Positions 25,401 through 30,093 of a stretch of 64,000 nt of DNA are shown here, one piece after another. Position numbers and translations under genes: made by a program. The stretch spans positions 1,744,494-1,808,493 of the forward strand of contig NC_066553.1 of assembly GCF_024679095.1 (NCBI RefSeq). The letters run 5' to 3'. Numbering within the stretch: position 1 is the first letter of the stretch; each line of letters starts with the position of its first letter. The notes under the pieces were generated by a model that had not been told where the DNA came from, did not search any database, and saw only the letters and a list, made by a program, of their open reading frames with translations. The stretch is from Eriocheir sinensis (lineage: Eukaryota; Arthropoda; Malacostraca; Decapoda; Varunidae).

Positions 25401-25973
25401 TAGGTTTATGTGACCTTAATTATTATAGACCTCAACTATCCAATAATTTTTCCTTCTAAAGCTGTTGATGGATTAACACTGAACTGGACTGACTAACTAG
25501 GCAAGCATCAAGATAATCTACACCATATTAAAAAGTATGCAAATATCTCTCCTACTTCACCAGATAATCTTTGCTCCTCCATTGATCAGTAATTGATGAT
25601 TTGTCAAGATTCAAGTTCAAGGAAACAGGTCCTCCCTAAAACACTTCTGGTTTATTTGCAGTTAATATGGCCTAAGTTTATTGTCCTGCAACTCAAAAAC
25701 TAATACAACTTTTTCTTTCATCATTTGTTTGCAAACCGCCATGCATTTATCTTGCTTTGTTAGGGATACTGATAACTCATTAACTTCATTGGTATATATG
25801 TATAAATTTTTTGCTGTAGCCACAACCATACACTTACTGAATCCCAATGACCTACAACAACAACACTCACCTTTTCCCGAAGCGTTGAAAGAATGTGACA
25901 GAACGTAGCCTTGTGATTATTCCAAGAGAGCGATAGTAGTCCTCCATCCCCCATTTTTGCTCCCTAATCTCAT
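78..25973 (-). CDS. BTB/POZ C2H2 zinc-finger transcription factor locus, lola-like (gene span, six alternative 3' ends)
   Basis: Gene-level entry. Constant coding exons on the minus strand are 25,954-25,871, 25,375-24,749, 24,030-23,761 and 23,525-23,406 (367 codons, all phase 0). They are followed by one of six mutually exclusive terminal exons, starting at 21,186, 18,325, 13,950, 8,220, 5,493 or 500, giving predicted proteins of 453, 448, 474, 486, 480 and 507 residues. All junctions are GT-AG. An N-terminal BTB domain joined to alternative zinc-finger tails is the known architecture of insect lola, a nuclear regulator of axon guidance and many other developmental choices: the BTB part dimerises and each finger set selects different DNA targets. 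Assignment to the lola/BTB-ZnF class is firm. Strict orthology to lola is not, because arthropods carry several such genes (tramtrack, broad, mod(mdg4)). Further terminal exons could lie left of base 1. Confidence 0.85.
578..1105. repeat. 107-bp tandem repeat, about 5 copies
   Basis: The landmark GTCGTATAGAATAACTGTG recurs at exactly 107-bp intervals (about 671, 778, 885, 992, 1,099). The units carry short GT runs, CTTCATGCATAAGTG and GACATTGGAAGTGT. It starts within 80 bp upstream of terminal exon A's acceptor, so it may flank or overlap the intron branch region. Confidence 0.9.
1381..1410. repeat. (CA)n microsatellite
   Basis: About 15 CA repeats in the intron upstream of exon A. Confidence 0.9.
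1660..2790. repeat. 82-bp minisatellite, about 13-14 copies
   Basis: The landmark GGAGATGAAAACTTTGGAAG returns every 82 bp (1,666, 1,748, 1,830, 1,912 ...). Copies differ by a few substitutions and small length changes in the AAGGAAAAAAGGAAGAAAG part. The strand is purine-rich. Because 82 is not a multiple of three, open frames here are by-products. Confidence 0.93.
2800..5080. other. intronic/intergenic, no gene recognised
   Basis: Unique-looking AT-rich sequence between terminal exons A and B. Two short plus-strand open frames at 3,745-4,028 have no splice or domain support. I see no repeats of note. Confidence 0.6.
5081..5086 (-). terminator. polyadenylation signal ATTAAA for exon B
   Basis: ATTAAA on the minus strand, about 66 nt after the exon B stop. 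Common variant signal; use not demonstrated. Confidence 0.35.
5152..5493 (-). CDS. alternative terminal exon B: three C2H2 zinc fingers
   Basis: Acceptor CCCGGCAG|GTGGGG, 113 codons and stop at 5,152, phase 0. The leader begins [15 protein letters not shown]. Fingers: [42 protein letters not shown] and [17 protein letters not shown] ending H-x4-H, with two TGEKPY linkers. An ATTAAA variant polyadenylation signal lies at 5,081-5,086, about 70 nt past the stop, which would give a short 3'UTR for this isoform. Confidence 0.87.
   Translation of the reverse strand: MGLDRGGCEAPEDVGSMLVKDLTISRKTLHCTYCFYTTNMKANLSRHIRTHTGEKPYSCTYCPYRTSTKPNLKTHMRTHTGEKPYACAFCPYRAAQRVTLKHHVLASHERSPK
5494..6479. other. 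intron upstream of exon B, nothing recognised
   Basis: AT-rich, no zinc-finger signature, no clear repeat family member. Confidence 0.55.
6480..7140 (-). mobile_element. 5'-truncated non-LTR retrotransposon, RT C-terminus and 3' tail
   Basis: A 188-codon minus-strand frame ends with [19 protein letters not shown] and [20 protein letters not shown], the characteristic C-terminal end of arthropod LINE reverse-transcriptase ORFs. It is followed by a 3'UTR (CGGGCTTTTTTAACATC...) ending in TGTAAAAAAAA at about 6,480. No RT catalytic core (YADD) is present, so the copy is 5'-truncated. The same tail occurs elsewhere in the window (see later tail entries). Confidence 0.75.
7435..7440 (-). terminator. 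polyadenylation signal AATAAA for exon C
   Basis: AATAAA on the minus strand, about 420 nt after the exon C stop, with no closer canonical signal seen. Confidence 0.3.
7861..8220 (-). CDS. alternative terminal exon C: three C2H2 zinc fingers
   Basis: Acceptor CCCTTACAG|GTGAGG, 119 codons, TGA stop at 7,861, phase 0. A proline/glycine-rich leader begins [13 protein letters not shown]. Fingers: [42 protein letters not shown] and [19 protein letters not shown], joined by two TGEKP linkers. The first codons (V-R-L-D) match exon B (V-G-L-D), and the splice site sits at the same codon. B and C are therefore probably sister copies. AATAAA candidate at 7,435-7,440. Confidence 0.87.
   Translation of the reverse strand: MRLDNAGSRPEPGVSTGPGGSAAPGNKLHHCVYCGYSTHKKFNLDNHLRIHTGEKPFGCTHCQYRAATKETLKRHTLVHTGEKPYACKHCAYRCTQSGSLRNHVLTHHSGQASLPGPKR
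8750..8790. mobile_element. SINE body fragment
   Basis: Shares CCTGGTACCCATTCACTGCT and following bases with the tRNA-derived SINE at 14,840-14,990, but lacks the tRNA head. Confidence 0.5.
8791..9600. other. intronic sequence, nothing recognised
   Basis: AT-rich unique sequence between exons C and D, no coding support. Confidence 0.5.
9611..9812. mobile_element. fold-back MITE, about 200 bp
   Basis: Terminal inverted repeats of about 50 bp: TGTTCACTTAAGTCTGACCC at the left end and its reverse complement at the right (one or two mismatches), both extending through CAAGCTGACAAC and CCTAAGCGTGT. The internal loop is about 90 bp. The target duplication is unclear (flanks CTAAAGTA and GACTAGTA share only AGTA). 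Confidence 0.75.
10268..10440 (-). mobile_element. RTE-like LINE 3' end with (ATG)n tail
   Basis: The minus strand reads [36 protein letters not shown] and stop, then a short 3' end and a (GAT)n run (10,270-10,299 as CAT on the plus strand). K-T-W-R-x-V-V-E-E-D..L-N...A-x-DR..WR is the usual C-terminus of arthropod RTE/CR1-type ORF2. A one-base deletion sits just before the readable part. Confidence 0.7.
10441..10530 (+). mobile_element. second LINE 3' fragment in inverted orientation
   Basis: The plus strand reads [27 protein letters not shown], the same segment as the adjacent minus-strand copy. Together they form a fold-back of about 70-bp arms (10,369-10,437 against 10,456-10,528). Confidence 0.7.
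10738..10959. mobile_element. piggyBac-like MITE copy 1 (TTAA target site)
   Basis: TTAA|CCTGGTAGCTGCGGGGATC at the left and GTCGCTGCTACCAGG|TTAA at the right: TTAA on both sides and CC-starting inverted ends, the piggyBac superfamily signature. The 214-bp body contains CATTTCATAATATATATCA and GTAAAGCCACAAATTTGGCC. No transposase. Confidence 0.75.
11440..11636. repeat. long near-perfect hairpin (inverted repeat), 70-85 bp arms
   Basis: The left arm (about 11,462-11,530) and right arm (about 11,551-11,620) are reverse complements with about 4 mismatches in 68 bp, separated by a loop of about 20 nt. Weaker pairing extends outwards (CCCAGAAAA with TTTTCTGGG). It lies in the intron between terminal exons C and D. 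Confidence 0.85.
11766..11905 (+). mobile_element. tRNA-derived SINE
   Basis: The tRNA-like head is GCCTCTGTGGTAAAGTGGC with an A-box-like start, an anticodon-arm-like middle and a degenerate B box near GTATAATCCC. Then a body TGGGCAGTTTGAGCACGGCC and GCTGTTCACCCTCCC. Not a functional tRNA: the arms do not close. Confidence 0.55.
11906..13420. other. intronic sequence, nothing recognised
   Basis: Unique AT-rich DNA between the SINE and exon D's 3'UTR. A pair of overlapping open frames at 12,780-13,116 on opposite strands has no family resemblance. Confidence 0.5.
13422..13427 (-). terminator. polyadenylation signal AATAAA for exon D
   Basis: AATAAA on the minus strand, about 200 nt after the exon D stop. 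Confidence 0.35.
13627..13950 (-). CDS. alternative terminal exon D: two C2H2 zinc fingers
   Basis: Acceptor CTTCAACAG|GGAGTG, 107 codons, TGA stop at 13,627, phase 0. The leader is about 45 residues and basic ([16 protein letters not shown]...), then [21 protein letters not shown], linker TGEKPF and [17 protein letters not shown] ending in HH. RGRPP in the leader resembles an AT-hook core, but a single weak match is not evidence of function. A candidate AATAAA lies at 13,422-13,427, about 200 nt downstream. The acceptor and first codons resemble exon A (both CAACAG|GGAG). Confidence 0.85.
   Translation of the reverse strand, partial: GVVMSLEKKYSRGRPPVVGGCPKSTGGIEQKAEGHVRPWTSHIKKFECTYCSYFTITSTNLMNHLRTHTGEKPFACSYCPYRSTQKGNLKTHISKHHSEFITLRDGQ
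13951..14838. other. intronic sequence upstream of exon D, nothing recognised
   Basis: No coding signature or repeat family identified. Confidence 0.5.
14840..14990 (-). mobile_element. tRNA-derived SINE
   Basis: The minus strand begins GCTCTGTAGCGCAGTGGTTA (A box), continues through CACCTCGTAACCGAGAGG and has the B-box GGGTTCAATC. The 3' acceptor side does not pair with the 5' end and a non-tRNA body follows (the CAGTGAATGGGTACCAGG part), so this is a SINE rather than a tRNA gene. Confidence 0.75.
15686..16046. mobile_element. piggyBac-like MITE copy 2, internally expanded
   Basis: TTAA|CCCGGTAGCAGCGGGG at the left, CGCTGCTACTGGG|TTAA at the right. Same body as copy 1, but the segment GTAAAGCCACAAATTTGGCC + CTTCGCTGCTACATG is repeated about five times (15,865-16,040; ~35-bp unit), lengthening the element to 353 bp. 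Confidence 0.8.
16050..17350. other. intronic sequence, nothing recognised
   Basis: Pyrimidine run at 16,430-16,460, otherwise unremarkable. Confidence 0.45.
17355..17590 (-). mobile_element. degenerate LINE fragment
   Basis: The minus frame contains [27 protein letters not shown], aligning with [13 protein letters not shown]...[13 protein letters not shown] of the LINE at 6.5-7.1 kb. It is shorter and more diverged, with the C-terminus lost. Confidence 0.5.
18080..18325 (-). CDS. alternative terminal exon E: two C2H2 zinc fingers
   Basis: Acceptor GTTCCTAG|GAA, 81 codons and a TAA stop at 18,080, phase 0. The leader is [19 protein letters not shown]. Finger 1 is [22 protein letters not shown], again with 13 residues between Cys2 and His1. 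Finger 2 is [17 protein letters not shown] ending H-x4-H. The linker is TGERPF. It pairs with exon F as a sister copy. The recognition-helix residues differ from F, so a different DNA target is expected (inference). Confidence 0.83.
   Translation of the reverse strand, partial: ELEVEAQPSLSGRDGRSRGFTCPYCWRATFKTSRDFTRHVRTHTGERPFACRECSFRSNRKDVLRNHERTRHRVNSYLSGN
18890..19010 (-). mobile_element. tRNA-derived SINE head
   Basis: Minus strand: GGCCAGGTAGCTTGGTGGG (A box), TTGCCTTGCGACAGGC (anticodon-arm-like), GTGAGTTCAATCTTGGC (B box). No closed acceptor stem. Confidence 0.6.
19281..19493. mobile_element. full-length palindromic MITE, about 213 bp
   Basis: The left end AGCCCCGTTCACACTGTGCT mirrors the right end AGCACAGTGTGAACGGGCCT. 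Arms continue through GACTCTGGGCCACGACAACC and CAAGACCTCGT. Flanked by TAA on the left and TAA overlapping the right end, compatible with a 3-bp PIF/Harbinger-type duplication. The interior is also palindromic. Confidence 0.75.
19497..19679. repeat. tandem duplication of about 101 bp containing a MITE end
   Basis: The stretch from CTCCCAACTTGAGCAAC to CAATCTCCATTCCTT occurs twice, separated by CGGCACAGTGTGAACGGGGC, a copy of the neighbouring MITE terminus. Looks like unequal exchange or gene conversion involving that MITE. Confidence 0.7.
20629..20634 (-). terminator. polyadenylation signal AATAAA for exon F
   Basis: AATAAA on the minus strand, about 290 nt after the exon F stop. Confidence 0.35.
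20926..21186 (-). CDS. alternative terminal exon F: two C2H2 zinc fingers
   Basis: Acceptor CCCCCTAG|GCG, then 86 codons and a TAG stop at 20,926, phase 0 with the constant exons. A 21-residue leader ([15 protein letters not shown]...) precedes two fingers. Finger 1 is [22 protein letters not shown], with a 13-residue gap between the second Cys and first His instead of the usual 12. Finger 2 is [17 protein letters not shown]...H, with standard spacing and H-x4-H. The linker is TGERPY. It is the terminal exon closest to the constant region. It shares the RATFK finger and TGERP linker with exon E, indicating tandem duplication of that pair. Confidence 0.85.
   Translation of the reverse strand, partial: ALGEEGVTAGLYSRGSRKPQVYQCPFCSRATFKQTSDLKRHIRTHTGERPYKCPYCDYRAAQSTNVKVHVVNKHNNLYKVQGSLRS
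21190..22960. other. intron between constant region and exon F, nothing recognised
   Basis: AT-rich, no repeats of note. The only coding-like signal is the microexon candidate at its right end. Confidence 0.5.
22963..22992 (-). CDS. candidate optional microexon, 10 codons, lola-like gene
   Basis: A full-consensus donor AAG|GTAAGTCAG (intron side below 22,963) ends an open stretch in phase 0. With the nearest upstream AG (GTTAGCCAG, ending at 22,993) it defines a 30-nt exon reading [10 protein letters not shown]. It lies between constant exon 4 and the first zinc-finger exon, so inclusion would add ten residues without changing frame. The acceptor has a weak pyrimidine tract. An alternative acceptor further upstream (AG at about 23,005) would give a slightly longer exon. 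Inferred from splice signals only. Confidence 0.3.
23406..23525 (-). CDS. lola-like constant exon 4: linker before alternative zinc fingers
   Basis: 40 codons (residues 328-367), from an ATCAG acceptor to an ATG|GTGAGT donor, phase 0 at both ends. The sequence starts [19 protein letters not shown] and ends [10 protein letters not shown]. This is the last constant coding exon. Its donor is inferred to pair with any of six distant acceptors, at distances of about 2.2, 5.1, 9.5, 15.2, 17.9 and 22.9 kb. Boundaries rest on splice signals and frame continuity, not on a domain match. Confidence 0.7.
23761..24030 (-). CDS. lola-like constant exon 3: acidic linker with SUMO-type motif
   Basis: 90 codons (residues 238-327), starting after TCCTAG and ending at GGG|GTAAGT. 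The sequence begins [15 protein letters not shown], where VKEE matches the psi-K-x-E sumoylation consensus (common in BTB-ZnF linkers; use here is inferred). The exon is rich in D, E, S and Q and contains a Q-run near [11 protein letters not shown]. It ends with [11 protein letters not shown], which joins in phase 0 to WLGGG of exon 4. No folded domain is visible. Confidence 0.8.
24549..24707. mobile_element. piggyBac-like MITE copy 3 (inverted, internally deleted)
   Basis: TTAA|CCCGGTAGCAGC...GCTGCTACCGGG|TTAA, 151-bp body in opposite orientation to copies 1 and 2. It lies in the intron after constant exon 2, ending about 40 bp from that exon's donor. Confidence 0.8.
24749..25375 (-). CDS. 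lola-like constant exon 2: BTB/POZ body, serine-rich linker and nuclear localisation signal
   Basis: 209 codons (residues 29-237), from a TGCAG acceptor to a CAG|GTGGGT donor. The BTB core runs from [10 protein letters not shown] through [23 protein letters not shown] and [11 protein letters not shown] to [11 protein letters not shown], ending near residue 115. These are diagnostic BTB segments (dimerisation and corepressor contact). The rest is low-complexity and polar. It holds a basic cluster HPKRRRRDD (about residues 144-151) that fits a classical nuclear localisation signal, several SP pairs, and acidic/basic alternation around residues 190-215. Phase 0 at both ends. The following intron holds a piggyBac-like MITE that ends only about 40 bp beyond the donor. 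Confidence 0.88.
25871..25973 (-). CDS. lola-like constant exon 1: start codon and first helix of BTB domain
   Basis: The exon opens after a TTACAG acceptor at 25,974. The start codon is at 25,954-25,952 and 28 codons follow to a GTGAGT donor at 25,870. The protein starts [18 protein letters not shown], containing the WNNH signature found at the beginning of arthropod BTB factors of the tramtrack/lola/broad group. The reading frame of this ATG is closed upstream by TGA and TAG inside the same exon, which fixes the start. The first 19 nt are 5'UTR and contain an out-of-frame ATG (see the uORF entry). The exon ends in phase 0 at ...LREK and continues to [10 protein letters not shown] in the next exon. 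Confidence 0.85.
25917..25973 (-). promoter_or_regulatory. overlapping upstream ORF across the lola-like start codon
   Basis: The exon that holds the main start begins with ATG as its first three bases (25,973-25,971). This frame runs 18 codons and ends at TAA inside the coding sequence, past the main ATG at 25,954, which is in another frame (offset 19 nt). An out-of-frame overlapping uORF normally lowers translation from the main start. Because the uATG is formed at the splice acceptor, the choice of upstream 5'UTR exon does not remove it. The effect is inferred. Confidence 0.45.
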
Positions 25974-26039
25974 CTGTAACAAAGAAAATGTGTGGTGACA
26001 GTGCTGTGTTATGATGAGTCTTTATACAGAGGAAGCTGA

Positions 26040-27060
26040 TCATTAACCTGGCAGCTTCGGCGGACTCCGTTTGGGGCTCGGCTCAAAACCCCTAATTCGA
26101 GCTAATTGTAGGCGGTGGCGGCATAGAGCAACCCACCATGCATGCCCTGGGTCATTGTGGCGGGTGAGTGATCTTGAGGTGGGCTTATTTGTCATAGGTG
26201 GTACTGTAAGGTCATGGCAGACTGAAGTAGCTATCCATACAGTAATCACTTGTTAAATTCTCTAAAGTAGACAACAAGCGACTCTCGGCTGGATGCCACA
26301 CGTCACGACTGTTTATTTTGTAACAAACACCACCCAAAAAGAATGGAGTTTGAGTAAAAAGTAAATATTTTTAACGGCTTTATAGTTACAAGAGTACTCT
26401 GATATACGTTCCATGCTCTTTTTCTTAGTCTCAAAATGCAGTGTAATTTTGACGTTTCTCGGCAACTTTTCGGCTTTCCCATAGCCGAAGCCCACGGGTT
26501 AACCCCATTCAACAGCAAATGTTTTTCTCGGGAAATCCCCCCATAACGCAAAAGTCAGCGGAAAATACACTCTGAAACTGAGAAAAAATCATAAAAGATG
26601 TTTTAGAGAAAATTTTCTGGCGCACCCTGCTGTAAAATCCGTTTCGGTTGTCGCATTTGGCTGGAATTCCATGATTCCCCCCAAAAATTCCAACTTTTTA
26701 CTGGTGCGATGTACAGGAAAATTTATTGAAAAATTCCCCATTCTATCGTGATGGGAGTCTGAAAAGTATAGTTTATAATCTTTGACCTGGAAATGGCCAC
26801 CTGACTCCATACACCCAAAAACCAAGGGACAGGTGTATTTCTGTAACAATGCTCCATACCCAACTTAACCCCTAGAAATGGTTACCTGGGCCCATGAACC
26901 CATAGAAGACATAACAGGCAGAGTGGCAAATAAAATAAAGGAACAAATCAAGCCTCGAGCAACATAACCCACAACAAACACAACACCCGACAAGGAGGAA
27001 GGTAAATAAATGAAAATCCGTGACCTGCGCGTTAGAAACCTCTCAAAGCTTAACATTCAC
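26040..27060. other. lola-like 5' intron, nothing recognised
   Basis: Starts with TTAACCTGGCAGCTTCGGCG, which weakly resembles the piggyBac-like MITE end, but no right end was found. No coding support. Confidence 0.4.
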
Positions 27061-27070
27061 ACCCAAGCTT

Positions 27071-27480
27071 CTATTCAAGCTTCACCCCCCCCCCTCCCTT
27101 ACCCCCAGGACAGGACGCCTTCCCCATGGCACGCAGGCACGGGCAGGGTGGATAAGCTGAATAAAAGTGGGTAAGTGTGAATAATAGGACACAAAGAGGC
27201 GCCATGAACCTTCCCTCCGCCTCCTCCTCTTCCTCTTCCTCAGCCATCGCCGCCATGCCACCCCCTGCCCCGCCTTCTTCAAACCTCTTTTTAGCCATTA
27301 TTACAGCCCCCAGATGGTTAATTATATGTTTCATTGTAGCAGAGGGAGTTAAAGAATAAGTGTGTGGTTTATAGCTACCTGTGTTGGACGAATTCCCGGT
27401 AAAATGAGGGAAAATAAGATGGCTGGTCGACCCCCCCGCCTGTGTCCTGACATCCATACGCTCCTTGACGGGGTGCCAGG
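27071..27480 (-). promoter_or_regulatory. GC-rich candidate promoter / 5'UTR exon of lola-like gene
   Basis: A CpG-containing, GC-rich island in AT-rich surroundings, 1.1-1.5 kb upstream of the start-codon exon. On the minus strand it holds a TATAAA-like box at about 27,373-27,380, many GGC/GAG repeats and a good donor (CTGGGG|GTAAGG) at about 27,105. A 5'UTR exon ending there could splice to the acceptor at 25,974. A 128-codon open frame here is Glu-run rich and resembles no family known to me. It cannot continue into the BTB frame because of stops. Inference only. Confidence 0.35.
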
Positions 27481-28260
27481 CGCGCGATAATTATTCCTTA
27501 AATGTTAATAAAGGAAACTATGGGACCACTGAAGTTTTTTTCCTTCACCTGTGTATAATGTATCAGTAATAATGTTTTTTTTAGTGACAAGTCTGAGGTA
27601 ATGCTGCTTTTGTTTCATGTACGACAGTTCTACGATTCGATAACTCTTCCTAAATAAATAAGACAGCTGTAGACCACTATTTTTCTCTCTCCCTGAGTGT
27701 AATAAGGGTTGATTATCATGTTTTTTTAGTAATTAGTCTGAGGGAATGGTGTTATTTGCGTAGGTGTGAGAGGTGCCTTGCCAGACGTACGATAATTCTT
27801 TAGAAAAAACAAAATGCCTACACTATGTTTTTTTTATAGTATACAGTTATTATAAGAATGCTCAGTGAAACGGCTAAGCTTATTAATATTTCAGCCCCTA
27901 GCTATAATCTAATATTCTCTCTGCCCTTGAATGACAGCTAGATCTAATATTCTTTCTGGCCTCTAGTTCAGCAGGGATGAAGAAAAGATGTATGTTCATA
28001 TATAAAAAAAATATAAAGAAAACTGTTACGTAGCATTATTTGTACTTCCTTAAAAATCGCAACCTTCAAAATCTGTTATAGCGCATATATCATGGAGTAA
28101 CCACAAGGACTTATAACTGAAATAAACTACTTAACAGGCCGTTTCTAGGCTTTTGGGGGCCCTATGCGAAATGGTGTTTAGGGCCCCTGGAATGTTGTGA
28201 ATTAAACTATGATGGGTGGATTCCAAGAAAATATGATAATAATGGCAGCTTGGGGGCCCC
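27481..28260. other. intergenic, nothing recognised
   Basis: AT-rich unique sequence upstream of the lola-like promoter candidate. Confidence 0.5.
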
Positions 28261-28267
28261 TGGTGGG

Positions 28268-28690
28268 TTCGGGGCCCCTAGGCAACCTCATAGTTCGCAT
28301 ATATAGCAAGAATCGACCCTGAAACTACTTGACAAACGTTCACCTTAAAATCTAACAGTTACCGCTTTAAATCGACTCAAGAGAACTGTGTGGTGCTTTA
28401 TTTTTTTCTGCCTAGACTAAATAATTTTATAGAGTTGTAGCCTTGGACAACCTCATAATTATATAGTTCGCATATAGCAAGAAACGACCCTGAAACTACT
28501 TGACAAACGTTCACCTTAAAATCTAACAGTTACCGCTTTAAATCGACTCAAGAGAACTGTGTGGTGCTTTATTTTTTTCAGCCTAAACTAAATAATTTTA
28601 TAGAGTTGTAGCCTTGGACAACCTCATAGTTCGCATACAGCAAGAAACGACCCTGATATTACTTAACAAATCATTCACCTATAATTGTAA
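28268..28690. repeat. tandem repeat of about 165-171 bp, 2.4 copies
   Basis: GAAACTACTTGACAAACGTT recurs at 28,321 and 28,492 with near-identical sequence between. A diverged third partial unit follows. Each unit includes CAACCTCATA...TTCGCATATAGCAAG. Confidence 0.85.
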
Positions 28691-28919
28691 AGTTGTAAAT
28701 TTCACTAAAATTACCACCAGCCTAATAGGAGCCATATTTAGGGTTCTAGAAAGGGTGCATTTTCTCGCTGTTTAAATGCAACAAAAAAGTCTTAGGTTTT
28801 CGTTTTGCCTCAGAATTAAATTGGGCAGCAGATGGGGGATATCCGACCCCTTCGACCCCCTCCCATTTTTTTTTGCCGATTTCCGATCCAAAAACTGCCT
28901 CCTCGAGCCTAATAACTGC

Positions 28920-29016
28920 CCTCATATATGGTTATCGTTAAAATGGTTGATTATTGGTGTTTTTTGGCTCAGAAACCGGGAAATATGAGGCTCTGAATAC
29001 GATAATCTGGCAAGGT
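28920..29016. mobile_element. right half of GTTGCC inverted-terminal element (partial copy)
   Basis: Contains TTATCGTTAAAATGGTTGAT, GGCTCAGAAACCGGGAAATA and ends TACGATAATCTGGCAAGG, the right part of the elements at 33.4, 35.1, 54.8 and 59.5 kb. No matching left end. Confidence 0.55.
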
Positions 29017-29221
29017 TGTTGGGCGCGACCTTAACTACCCAATTACACCTAAACCCACTTCTCCCTTCCATCTGCCTCATCACCAAGGACACTCCATGAA
29101 CATTTAGTTTCCTTGATTACAGTCGTGTGTTGTAAAGACGCAAAAAACAGCGAAAACAAAAACATCCTTTATTGGTGAGTAACAACATCCCAGAGGAACT
29201 CCATTAGATATTTTTGGTCAT

Positions 29222-29224
<3 letters not shown>

Positions 29225-29273
<49 letters not shown>
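29225..29273. repeat. (GA)n microsatellite
   Basis: About 24 GA repeats. Confidence 0.95.
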
Positions 29274-29424
29274 ACTATACTGTATTAAAGATAAATTTCC
29301 GAATACCGCGATAATTTGATGGATATACAAGCTTCTACTAGGCTACATGTGAGTACGAGTTATTTCATACATGTAATTTTTTACCATAGACTGAGATATT
29401 TGAATTTCGCTCTTCTACTTGTAC

Positions 29425-29750
29425 CTTTATTTATTTATTTTACGTCGCGGCCTATTGCGCCAGTAGCTAGGCTTCTTCCCGGTAGGGCCTGATGGTCGGC
29501 CCGGCCCGTTCTGGCGCAGGCGAGTGTTTATAGTGGCGCCATCTTGCATTGGCTCATGCTGGCCTCCCGGAGCTCATCTTTAATCCTAGAATCTAGAGTC
29601 CGGGTTGATAGGTGGTCTTCTGGACAGCATGTGGGTAGTTTTAAGCCACTCGGCGGCGGCTGAAAAATCCCAGCTTGGTGGCACCGGGCGTGGATTGAAC
29701 TCGCGTCGTTCTGAACGCGGCGCCGTCACTGTCGACTCAGCCCGATTAAT
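29425..29750 (-). mobile_element. tRNA-derived SINE, long copy
   Basis: Minus strand: head near GGGCTGAGTCGACAGTGACG with B box GCGAGTTCAATCCACG. Body with GATGGCGCCACTATAAACAC and a CGCAATAGGC element, ending in an A-rich tail (TTTATTTATTTATTTTA on the plus strand). Its 3' part is shared with the copy at 32.7 kb. Confidence 0.7.
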
Positions 29751-29979
29751 TATTTTGCAACTTGTAGTAGCTTATTCAGGAACATACAGTATCCGTCAGT
29801 ATTCAGGGGAAAGAAAACAGTAGGCTATATAGGTTCATAGTGTGGGTAGGACTGAGGTATAACACAGATCAAATGCCCCATGGCGAATGTAGAAAAAGGA
29901 TCTTCTCTCTAGGTCGTGAGGTACACAGTGCTTGGCGGGGCAGCGGGCGGCACGCGGGATGGCCACTCGAAGTCTGATC

Positions 29980-30093
29980 TCAGAAGCCGAAGATCCTGAG
30001 CCACCAGGGTTTGGGGACGCCCGAGCCGGAGGTCCTCATGTGCGGGTCCTGATAGCGCTCGATCACCGTCACCTCGGCGGGGCGCGACATCAC
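29980..30093 (-). CDS. CDase: neutral ceramidase exon 12, C-terminus and stop
   Basis: 37 codons and a TGA stop. Acceptor CTCCGCAG|GTG. VMSRPAEVTVIERYQDPHMR, then VPKPWWLRIFGF. A short tail past the Ig-like domain. No convincing polyadenylation signal is near. The first AATAAA downstream (29,426) sits in a SINE tail 550 nt away. Confidence 0.85.
   Translation of the reverse strand: MMSRPAEVTVIERYQDPHMRTSGSGVPKPWWLRIFGF

Noticed and set aside
27071..27457. 128-codon Glu-run open frame as an N-terminal extension of the BTB protein
   Set aside because: In-frame stops (TGA, TAG) precede the BTB start codon in exon 25,973-25,871, so it cannot be joined in frame through that exon.
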